This document shows positions 12,301-24,300 of a stretch of 60,000 nucleotides of DNA, piece by piece. Numbering within the stretch: position 1 is the first letter of the stretch; every line of letters begins with the position of its first letter. A program made the translations under genes and the position numbers. Below the pieces are notes generated by a model, which was given only the letters and a program-made list of their open reading frames with translations, did no database searches and was not told where the DNA came from. The DNA is from Lineus longissimus (Eukaryota; Nemertea; Pilidiophora; Heteronemertea; Lineidae), in contig NC_088314.1 in NCBI RefSeq assembly GCF_910592395.1, positions 2,110,001-2,170,000 on the forward strand, read 5' to 3'.

Positions 12301-15300
12301 GGGAACAGGCTGACCTAGTGAGGGGTACTATCCTGATCAAGGAGAAACCATCACCATTTGAAATGTTTCGCAGATACCCGGCAGCTTTTGGTAAAATTTC
12401 ACACATCAGGAAAGTTATTGCCATGCCAGTTGATGCCAATGATCCCTGATATCACAAGAATTATGAAAATGGCAGAGATTGAGCAAGACTGCCCCATGGG
12501 TATCAACAAAACTCAGCCACCAGAACAAGACCCATCTCCACCATCTCTATTTCCACTCTTGATTCTTTGTCCTACAATTGGTCAAACATGTGAACAGAAT
12601 ATGATAATTCACATTATAAACTCACATCTTTGACATTATGGACCACAATACGACAGAGGAATGTTGGAGCGAGCATGGGTCTCATTCTGGTCAAGATGAA
12701 TGGTCAGCGCCTCTCCCTTTTCATTTTGCCACCTAACAAACCTCGTTAAGATCTGGACAACTCAAGTCAGGAGCAGGTGATCCCCTTTCGGGTGAAGACT
12801 TTCCAAATTTAAAATCTACTAATAAGCTGGGTGCAGAAATGACTTCCTCTGAGTGTTCAGTTGCAAGGACACCAGGATCATTGCATCCAGCCTCCGAAGC
12901 TGATGTTGGCCGCACATCTGGGAACAAGTCGCCGAGTGCACTATAGTTTGGAATTTCTCTTTCAGAAGGGACAATATCATCTTCATCAACCATTAGGTCG
13001 GGTGACAACTCTTCAACGCTGGAGTCATCCTCAAGAGTTGGAACGGGACGGAGATTCGGGTCATCATCAGGCATGCTAGAGTCAGGTGCAACTAAATCAT
13101 CCTCATCTACGTTAGTAGGTGCATCTTCTGGCACTGGTGGGGGCTGATGTGCAAACAAATCAGATATGTCAGGTGCGCTGTAGTTGGGAGCTTCTCTTTC
13201 ACAAGCAACAATAGTATTATCACCGCCATCTACCGTGGGTTTTTGTTCTTCCTCTAGCCTCTGTTGCTCTAGCTGCTCTTCCTCTAGCCTCTGTTTCTCT
13301 AGCTGTTCTTCCTCTAGCCTCTGTTGCTGAAGCTTTTCTTCCTCTAGCCGCTGTTGCTCTAGCTTTTCTTCCTCTAACCTTTGTTGCTCTAGTTTCTCTT
13401 GTTCAAGTCTTTCTTTCTCTAGTTTTTCATCCTCTAACCTCTGCTGTTCAAGTCTTTCTGCTTCTAGCCTCTCCTGTTCACGCTGTTCTTCCTCCAACTG
13501 CTTTAGTCTTTCTTGTTCACGCTTCTCCTCTTCTAGTCTTTCTTTCTCACGTTGCTCTTCAGCGAGCCTCTCTTCTTCCAATCGCTCCTTCTCAAGGCGC
13601 TCCTCTTCAAGCCTTTCCTCTTCAAGTCTCTGCTGCTCTAGCCTCTCCTGTTCAAGCTTCTCTTGTGCAAGTCTCTGCTGCTCTAGCCTCTCCTGTTCAA
13701 GCTTCTCTTGTGCAAGTCTCTCCTGCTCTAGCCTCTCCTGTTCAAGCTTCTCCTGTGCAAGTCTCTCCTGCTCACGTTTCTCCTCTTCTAGTTTTTCTTG
13801 TGCAAGCCTTGCCTCCTCTATCGCAGCTAGTCGATCGCGCTCCTGCTGCGCTATACGCTCATCATATACCTCACGTGGGATAGCCTAAATAAATAAGGTG
13901 CAAAACATGCAAGAGTGAGCAGACAAACCAAAAGCGACAGGACAATCAGTGTTCTCCAAAAGCATCTCTGGATGGCAGGATGGGTTGGGGTTTTCCAGCA
14001 ACTGATGGCCGTGTCAGGGGAGGGGGCTTAGGAGAACACTGACAGTGCATGACAAGCACAGGTTGAGAAAGTCTAGCGAGTCAAGGACAAAACGAAAAAA
14101 ACCATGCACGTAGTCTGATATTCAACATGGGAAGAGGTAAGGTGGAAAAAAATCATTGTATACAACAAAACTGCAAAATGTACTATAAGTAGTCCTGTAT
14201 AGTGCAATGCTTTCGGGAAGGTCAGACTTGAGTTACAAGAAAACACATTTCAGAAATAGCTCACAATGCCCATTTTGCTGATAAGTAGGGATATGCAAGG
14301 ACAAAACCACAGGTAAGACAAGGCAACAAACATTTGTCTTGATCAATAGGCCTGAAGCAAGGGTATGACAAGGCTTAATGCTCTCATATAAACATCACGC
14401 CTGTTGGCGAATGTTTGCAAGGGCCTGGGAAAACATCTCGTGGTACTCTGGGTAAGAACAAAGATGATGAATGGTGGACTATGCTAAGACAGTGGAGCAC
14501 CTTCTGGGGAGGTGTCCCAGATTGGAAACCATTAGGAAGAAGGACCTTGGCTACATTAGGAGCCAAATAACAGCTCCGAAGAACAACTGAGTTCATCAAC
14601 AGGGGAGTGATCATCTAGCTCACACTAGAAAGAAGAGAAAATGAAGAAGATTGTGCTTGGTGTCTCCAATGAACATTTTTACACCTCTGACATTCCTGAT
14701 ATATACAATTAAGTCCTACTTGTTCATATTTACCCAGTCAATGCAACTTGAATAAAAAGACCAAGGGTATTCATCGAAATCTGTCATAATGTCCGATGAT
14801 CTTCAAGTAACCTTCACAGCTGGGTCTACCTGTGAAAGCTATATTTCATGCTACCACGCTAGGGGGTAATACAACACCGGATAAATTCCGTGCAACACCA
14901 CTGGAATGTAACTTTAATACCAAACATCTCATCTGCTGCCACAGAAGATTTACACAGCATCTCTGTAGCAGAGTCAAAACAAAACCCATTCACCACATGA
15001 ACAAATGATAAAGAAGAGGAAGTAGATTCCAGTTGCATTAATAGATGAGGTAAGTTGTTCTTTCAGATAAAATGTATGGAGGAATACAAAAGTTGGATAC
15101 CAGGCATATCAGCCAAAATGCGTTGGTAACTTCAGAAATTTAAGAAAGGGCACACTGTTCCATGATTTCTATGAGAAATTTCGGAAATTTTTTTTTGGTA
15201 GTCAATTATTTCATTCATGTTTACCTCACAGTATGAAAGAAGAGAATTTCCCTTCCAACAGATAGGTTATCATCAGCCATTGAGTGGGTATGTGTTCCTA

Positions 15301-18300
15301 TCACTTCTGTGCTGAGAGCCCATCAACTTCAGACAGACCATAGCAAGACACTCCAAAATGACTAGAGTTTTGGAACTGACAATTTTTCAAGTTTCCCAAA
15401 GCACAGAAAGAGTTAAAGCTTTTTTAGGTTGTGGATGCCAGTTGGGTATTCGCGATAGAACGCTCTGAATTCCCCATTGCTGAGTTTTGAATGATTGTGG
15501 CTGATGAGAAACAAACAAGAAAAACCAACTGGAGCAACCTCCTCTACCTGCGCCAGAAACACCTGAACTCTACTGTGAATCCATGTGCATCAATGCACAC
15601 AAGATAGGGAAAACATACTAGTGATCTTGACAAAGTCATTCTGAAATAAGCTGTCGAAATTTTGCTGTAAATTTTCAAGGTTGTTTTCTGGAATTCTATC
15701 CAACACCTATATAATGGTCTGCAGCAGTGCGTAGCAGTAGAGAAGGCAACTTCACCAAAAAGCAGGCAGAAATTGAACAGTTTAAAACTTGAAAGTGAAT
15801 TTGAGTAAAGGATTTCATAAACGGATGATAGATTATGAAAACTTTTAAAAGCTACAAACCGAGTCACTATCTTCTACCTACAAATAGACAAATCAATTTT
15901 TAACTCATATGCAAAGTGTAAAGTTATGCCATAAGAAACAAAACTGAACTAAATGTTCAACAGTCATCAAGATAAATTCAAACTGTTAAGAACAAAGACT
16001 TATCAACTTGTGAGCCTTTTCAGTGAATGATATGCGGGGAACCACTCTTAAGGCAAGCCCTACTGCTAAACTGGCAGTACTTTACCAAAGTCAACACCAT
16101 CAACAGACAGATTGTGCACAAGAAGAAAGCAAAATATCAACTGTATCATGATGCCTACCTTGGACAAATGTCATCACTAAAAGGGGCTGTTTTGGTGCAA
16201 GCTTGCTTGAAATGGGGGAAACACTGACACACATTCTTTGGTAAGGGCAAACAAGTAACAGATATACACAAACAGAACTGGACCAAGTTGGTGTCAACAA
16301 AGATAAAGAGTGAAAACTATGAAACTAACCCAATAATAGCAGACATCAGAAACTGGACAATGAACTGGACTGGTATACGTACATAGAATATAAGATAGTA
16401 CTGGCACACGAATCTGCGCCTTGGATCAGACCGTCTCCTCGGTTCTTTGATTAAACTTGGTATCCGAAGACTTGAGATGCAGACAGAATTATCCGAGCTG
16501 CTTCCAGAACTGAACTTGTATGCTGCTATAGACTTATCAGATGCCCATGCACTAGGTGATGTGATGATTTGCCAATCCTGGCCAGATTTGAGTTGCGTCG
16601 GCCTTTTCTTGCTCTGTTTGTTGGTAAGTCTTCCCACACTGCTTGTCAACAGGACCGGCTCTAATTCTGGTGTACTTGATGGATCCGATAACACCTCATA
16701 AGACTTTGATTTGTAAACTTGATATGTTGGACTCAGGCTGCGACTGTCAACGGTGGAAAGTAGTGGGAATCGCGTCGGGATGTCGAAATCTACTGGCGAT
16801 CTCATTCTACTTAGCTCCTTGTCAGCCGTAGCTCTGAAGGCCGCAAGCATATTTTCCAAGCCTCCAGCCCCAACAGGAAGTGGACTATGCGTCCTGCTGG
16901 TGCTTCTGTAGCTCGGGGTGGAACGTCCCGAACTGTAATACTCCTTGCTGCTGACCGGCGTCGGGGACTTCATTGAACAGCGCTCATAATTTTGCTGCCA
17001 GCTGCCAGGAGATGACAGCATGCTCTCTGGTGTCAAAGGTGATGGACTTCCATAACGTGGAATGCGCAGAGACTCTGAGGTGCTGAATGATGGCGTCCTA
17101 TCATACTTTCCAGCATTAAAAGTGTACGTTGTTCGATGCAGGGTTGGTGATTTGGTTTTCTCTCGAGTAGGTGGTGCAGATCTTGCACGAAATTCTGTCC
17201 TGACAGTTTCCCCCCGATCAGCAGACAGTGGCCTACCGCGGTCAGTCACAGGTGACCTAGACCTCCGAGAAGCTGGTGACTTTGCCCTGTCAGACGCAGG
17301 GGACCTAGATCGTTCTGATGACGAAGACTTCCATCCTGTCACAGTTGGCAGTTGTTTGATTGTGCTCGCATCGGTTCCATTAGGTCGACGAAGTATTGAA
17401 ATGTGTTCTGTAACTTCAGTTGTCTTGGTTGTCTTAACAACTTGGCCAACTAGTTTCTGTGCCTCAGCAGCTGTTAAATTCTTAGGAAGCAGGTCTCCTT
17501 TTGTTTTATGGATTGTCTCTGTTGTTGACTTCTGAACATTCCCGGGGACTGACTTGCGTGCTTCAGCCTTCCTGTGTTCATCAACATCATGCTCTGGTTT
17601 TTCTATTTTAACAACCTTCTCTGGAATTTTACCTCCTTCTCCTTCAGATGCACTCTCCCAGGCACTGAAAAGTTTGTCAAACTTCCCAGTCTTCATTCCA
17701 GTTTCATACGCAGGTGAGCTTGGAGGTCGCGCCGGTGATCGCGATCTTGGTGACCTGACTGGCTTTTGCACTCCAGGTGATCTCCTTCCCGAGGGGGAAC
17801 TTGGGCGACTTGTTGGTTCCTTCATAGGATTTGAGTAACAAAAATCACCTTTGACTGCAGCAGGTGATTTTACCATTTGGGGAGACTTGTACCCACCGTG
17901 TTGCTTGCTAGTTTCTCTACTTTGCTCCCAAGGTTTCTGTACATTTTTGGTATGACTAGCATTCAATGCGAGCGGCTTGACACTTGGCATATTTTTCTGC
18001 TTTGCCATTTCTTCCTCAAAGGTTCCTGGTGGTTTGAGGCCTCTAGACTTAATAGTCGATCCGGGTCCTTCGTCTCGTTCAGCCTGTAAAGTCTTGAAAC
18101 CAGTTGGAGATGAGGACCTGCTATGAGGTGGAGAGAAAACTATTCCCTTGGTTTGAGAGGATGATCCAGGTTGGATAGGAGGAGTGTGCACTGCCCTTGG
18201 TTCTGTGCAGTCTGGAGACTTGCGTTTAGTTGGAGAGGGTGCCCTGATCTCCTGTATAGGAGAGGGGGATCGGATACGAACTGGTGACGGTGACCTAGTG

Positions 18301-21300
18301 GTTGGCAATGTAGAGTAGCTGCTCTCTGATGGTGTACGACTAAGCTGTAGAGGAGTTGGTGAAGGAGACCGGGTGCGGGGACTGGGATCATCTACTGATG
18401 AATGGATAGGTTGAAATCCAACCAGCTCGTCAGTAATGTTGGTATCATCTGTTGTAGATATAGGCTTAAAGGCAGAAAAGGACTTCTGTACTTGAGCACT
18501 AGAAACCGGTTGGGAAGTAATGGGTCCGGAGCTAATAGTTTTCCTTGACCAAAATGGTTGGAATGCACTCTGTGGTTCTTTATCCAGACTTTCTTGCTTT
18601 GTTATTGGAGACCTGTAAAAGGGTCCTTTAGGGGCCTCATGGTTGGCCTGTGCTACCCACATGGATGTTTGAGCTTTCCTTCCAAAGTCATCACCAGTCG
18701 ATTTGAAAGGCCTGTAGGGGTAGGTGGCAGACTTCCAATTGGAACTAGTGTCCCTCGTTGGCTGCATTTGGGTGGCACCACCTCTTTTATGAGGATCATC
18801 TTTCTCACTTATCAGATACGTGAAGGTCAGCTGGGGCTTCACAGTCTTATCTTCCATAACGTTATCAAGTGAGCCCTTTCCCTGTTTACTGGGTTGGATA
18901 GGTTTGAAAGCAGATGGCTCCCTTGATTCCCTCTTGCTAGGTTGAACAAACTGAAGTGAAGTTGAAGGCTTCATTTCTGGTTTTTGTGCAGGTTTGCGTG
19001 CAACTGGTGGTGATCTTGATGTAGACTTCCGTTGGATAGGAGGAGACATTGACACAGACTTTCGTTGAGTTGGTGGAGATTTAGGCCCAGACTTTCGTTG
19101 AGTAGGCGGGGACTTTGTCTTCGACTTCACATCTCTTCGATACGATGGAGGTTGTCGTTCAGGACTTGTTTCATCATCTGAACTAGAACCCAGGGTCTCA
19201 AAAGTAGAAAGCAGTTTCTTGACAGAGGTCGTCCTTTCCTGGGCTACTTTAGTTTCCACCTGTGAATAGGCTGGCGTTCTCTTCACAGGACTTTCTGACC
19301 GACTCCTTTGCCTGACCCTAGTGTATGAGTGTGACTTTTTTGGAATGGGAGCATCCGCAGTCATCTCAAAGGTTTTCACAGATGCGAATTCCCTCACCTT
19401 TGGTGGTTCAGGCTTCTCAAAATTCGACAGCATATTCTTGACAGAACTTGGTGATGTTTCAAAGGTTTTAATAGTGCCAGTGTATGATGGTATCTTGCCT
19501 CCAGAATCCTTCTTCACTGGCGATTCAGACCTATAAGCATATGATGGCGATTTGGGCCCAACATCCTTCTTGACTGGGGACTCAGATCTGTAACCATATG
19601 ATGGTGACTTTGGAGCAACATCCTTCTTGACTGGGGACTCAGATCTGTAACCATACGATGGGGACTTAAGTGCAGTATCTTTCCTGACAGGTGATTCAGA
19701 CCTGTAGGCATATGATGGTGACCTCTGCCCCACGTCTTTCGCCACTGGGGAGTCAGACCTGAAACTGTATGTCGGTGACTTCGGCTGCTCTTTCTTTGGT
19801 TTAAAGGTCATGAAAGGCTTCTGACCACTAGCACTAGACACGGTCGTGGGAGACCCAAACGATGTTGGGGAAGTACGAATTGTGACCTTCTGGGTTGTTG
19901 TTTGAACATGTTTGATTGACGTCGGTGACTTTCGTCCTGTAGGTGATTTCCTACCTGTTGGGGAGGTCCTTCCTGTTGGTGAGACTCTACCAGAATCATC
20001 TGAGAATCCAGAATCCTCAATTTGTTTAAAAGTCCCTAGTAGCTTATCAAACTGCCGTTGCTGAGATCTTGCCTCACGCTCCTGCGTCTTTACCTTTCTC
20101 TCCTTTTCCTCCCGAGCAGCAGCTGTTTCAAATGTTTTGACCAACTTCTCAAAGGGTTTTGGGTCCTTTTCTTTCTTCTTGACGCTCTCAAACGTACTCA
20201 TCAAATCCTGAAACCGGTCTTTCCCCAGTGGACTTCCACGTCCCTCAGAAGCCGGGCTTGTCCTACCTTGATCAACGATGTGAACCTTTTTCCTCTTCTG
20301 CACCGGTGACCATTCATCCGACTCTGAACCTGAGGAACTTGCATCAAGTAGCTTGACGTCCGGTTCATCCTCCATTCCACTCAGGACAATACTGGGAACT
20401 CGTGGCCGATAACGACCGGAGGTGGGGCTGTAATGTGGCGATACCGGTGGAGATACGGCTGGAGAAGCCATGATGCCACAGTACTCCTCCTCCTCCGCTA
20501 AACCGTAATACGCCAGTTTGATAACAGTAAGGTTTCAGGCTTGATAAAGAAAGTGTGTAATCCGAATTTGAATTCAAATATCAGAAAGTGCCAGTAAAGA
20601 TTCTCTGTTATCCAAATTATGAGAATATTTTAGGAAGAAACACAAGGAATAAAGGAGAGATGTCCTTGGTTGGATTTTGAATCAAAAGGTTTTTTTTAAA
20701 ACACATGAAATTGAACTGCCCGGTTCCAATTATAAATCCTGTGGACCATGCTCAGAACGGTATGTACTGGCAGTACCAAAAGCCAAAGAAAACTTTCACG
20801 GATAGATATCATTCAAAGTGATAATGCTCTCAGCAGCCACTGTTCTCTCGGCAATAAAGGGGTTTGCCATGAAACTGGCTCTTACCCTTTGTTAATCCTC
20901 TGAATTAAAAGATTAAGGCAATAATCTTTGGATTATTTTAATCTCCTTTAAACCACCTGATGCTCTGTTACAATGCTTTCTCATTCTGAATCATACTTAT
21001 GGGAGGAAAATGATGACTTTTTCTAGCGTACAGTGCGTCCCCCAAAAATGTCTCAATTAATGCGTTTCAACTAAATAAGAACTTGACATCATTGTTTGTT
21101 GTCAATAATCATGCATGGAATGAGGCCCAGTTGCTCAATCAACATTAGAGACATATCTTAACTAAGCATTATATCCATCAGTCAATGTCATTTACAAAAG
21201 TAGCATCAGGACTTAACTCAAAGGTTACTGCTGACATCGATTGAAGGCCCTGAGCCTTGGACTAACAAAACCTGTTCAAAATGATTTAAGAAAGACTTGA

Positions 21301-24300
21301 ACAATGGGCCAAACAAGCGTCACTGAAATGATTGATTGTTTTGACAAAAAGTGATCGATAACCTAAAAGTTCACATGACCTTCAATTATCATTCATTGGT
21401 TATTGGCAAACTACCTGCCCGAACCGTTTGATCTGTCGGATATGTTTAACAATTGGCTCACAAATATCAGAAAGCATCACTCACAAGAAAATACAACTAT
21501 TTTGAAAGGTATTGATAAGAATTCGGAGGATCACATGACCTTCAGCCAACCAATCAACAATGAGTATAGAATGTCAGTAACCTTGTGTATAAGAAAGTCA
21601 TCACCGAGACCTGGAGTACCTGACACACTGAGACTAGCTCCTCAGCCTATCGGGCGCAGGTGGGGCAGGGCGGCAACTAGAAATACTGGTGAGGGCAATG
21701 ATTCTATACGGAAACCTTGGATGTGGAGATGATAGCTCAAGCATATTGCACTGTTGTAGAGGTGGACCTAGAAGGCGTAAAGAGGGTCGCCCTGGTAGCT
21801 TTTAGGGTCAAGGTGCCACAATTTTTGGTCAACTTCAAAGATTCTTTCAATAAAGGAGGGGGGACCATCCCTCTGCACCTCTCCTCAATCTGCCACTGAA
21901 GATCCACCAAATATCATAGATATTTCTCATCATTTAATAGATTGATTCAAGTTGATAAAACAAGAAGTGCTTTTAACCCTGAGGTGAGTAAGAGGCTGAT
22001 TGTTAGAGGATGAGATGTGGCCGGTATTACATGTCTTCGTGTATACATCAGACGGACATTGCGAAAATGAACATCTGTCTATCCCTCATACCCCTAGTCC
22101 CAAACTACTTTGGTGTGATGATACAACAAGAGATATACACCTCTGAACCACACATGTTCAAAGTGAAGAACTAATACATAGGAGCTAGCATGTCAAGAAA
22201 TATTGGGTGTGGTATGGGAAAGGATGCCTGAAGGTCATTTCAAAAGGAGACTTCTATCTGGAAAGGGGTGCACACAGGAGGAGAAAGGAGAAGGAGGCAC
22301 ACCAATCTCAGGTACTTACATCAAGTTAGGTCCGAAAAAAGTGCTAGCTCTTACACTATCCCCAAATTATCTTAAGAATTATAATTCCTTCAAAGCATCC
22401 AGGTGAATTCCAGTCACTATGACTACAAACCAATGAAGTGGGTTATCTGTCTAGAGTACTGGTGGCTTGTAGAGGTAAAGCAGCTGAGCAGCTTTGGTCT
22501 GGTGCTTGCTTTTGCTCAGAAGGGGTTCAGAAGTACACCAAGACTACAGTCGCAAGAGTGTACATTCACAAGGAGCTGTAGAAGTGGTCCCATCAAGATT
22601 ACCCCGCACAGACCGAAATGGCTGGACTGGGAGTCGTCGGTGCCTACCGACCACCAACCAATCACTTCACAGCAAAATGGACCACTATGAATATTCATGA
22701 GCTCCCAAATAAAGCCATGTGATAGTGTACGTAGGTTTCCACAGAAACTCTATACCCAGGAATCCAGGCGTACATTCTGATCGGTTTGGAACGATGCTTT
22801 TTCCTATCTTTTCTCGTTCCTCGGCAATATATAACATTCGTAACTGTGGTCGGTAGCATACGCGAACACAGTCTGCTGGTTTTCAACCTGGTCTTACCTG
22901 TTGGACCATAGACAGCTTATCTAGGCAAGGCAGCCGAGCCCAGCCCATCTCTCACAAACAGTAAGGCGCGCAACTCAACAACACACTGAGATCTACACAT
23001 GATGAACAGTATCATGCCTTTCTGACTTTTCAACACTGAGAAGGTTCATGGCATAAGTGAAACAACTCTACTTTCAAAAACTCTGGGTACAAGGATGATC
23101 CACACATGTAATTAAGAGTGGGCCTCTCTAGGTCTTCGCTCCTTCAATACACCAACCACCAACGTAAATGTTACTTTCATAGCAGTACCATTTTGCTGCA
23201 GGAGCCTGCTTCTTGTATCAACAAAGGTAACCTTAAAATCAGGAATGCAACTTTTTAAAAGTTTTACTTTTTAAGAGTTTCAACAGGCATAAATTTCATG
23301 TTCAAAGATTCAGACACTTTAAAAGAATTTTGAAAGATTCGAACCATTAAAAACTGGAGGAAGATGCCTCACAGATGTTTTGCCTTTATGATAGCAAATG
23401 TAACCTTGGTTAGTCTTTACAAATGGCCCCACCCCTGGGGCTGATTCAACAAGACTTACATACCTAGAACCTGCAACAATCTATTCACAGCCACTTAGAA
23501 GTAATTTTTCATGTGAAGATACCACTTACAACAATAGATTACCTCGAGAGCTTCTCTAGGTAGGTAGGCAGAACTAATTGTCTATGTTCTCAAAAAACAA
23601 GTGCTTTAATTACTCAGAGCAAGGGGAGACAAGATGAATGAGTACACGCTCAGACAATGGTATGTGGATGTAAATAACAACTAGATCATGTGGCGCGGTT
23701 GTAACTAAATAAAGGAGAACAAGGTGGTTTATTAGCAATGAATATAGAATAATAACAACATGTTAAGATCAAGTGGTACATGTAGTATTAGATTTTCTCT
23801 AAAGCTCATACTCGTAACATTGTGTTCATCAGTCATCTCTGATGCAAGGGCAACAATGTTGGAATTTCCCACTTTGCCATTTTAAGTGTTAACCGTTCAA
23901 GACCTCAGTTTTGCCAACCAATAAATCACGCAATCGAGCACCTGGCAGATACACCAATAGACTTGTGGAGGCGAATAGAAGTAGATCACTTCCGCAGGCC
24001 GTAGGCCCAAGTTCAATATGTAAAATAAACCCAAGAAGCATACACCACGAGTCAATTTCAACTAAGAGTAGATGACTCTCCCATGCCTCCACATTCAGTT
24101 TGTTTTCGAAATCTACTGGTTACTTTACGAAAGTTAAGATGAGATTGTTCCTATGAATTCCACCTCGCCCTACAGATAGTGTCTGAAAGCTTCCACATGG
24201 TTGCGATAAAGCCTTGCATCTCATAGACAACTGCTACGGCAGATAGGTAAGATGGGGAAAGCAATGGATTGAACAAGGTGAGGCTGACTCCGTTTTGTAT

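Noticed and set aside
14824-14837. Possible 9-nt microexon CTTTCACAG before GTAGAC
   Set aside because: The acceptor region is purine/adenine-rich, so splice-site support is poor.
15547-15561. Possible 15-nt microexon (VFLAQ) upstream of the charged-helix exon
   Set aside because: The acceptor has no pyrimidine tract (AGTAGAGTTCAG), unlike the other candidates.
17062-17535. 157-codon plus-strand frame opposite the giant exon
   Set aside because: A shadow of the low-complexity Ser/Pro/Arg coding strand.
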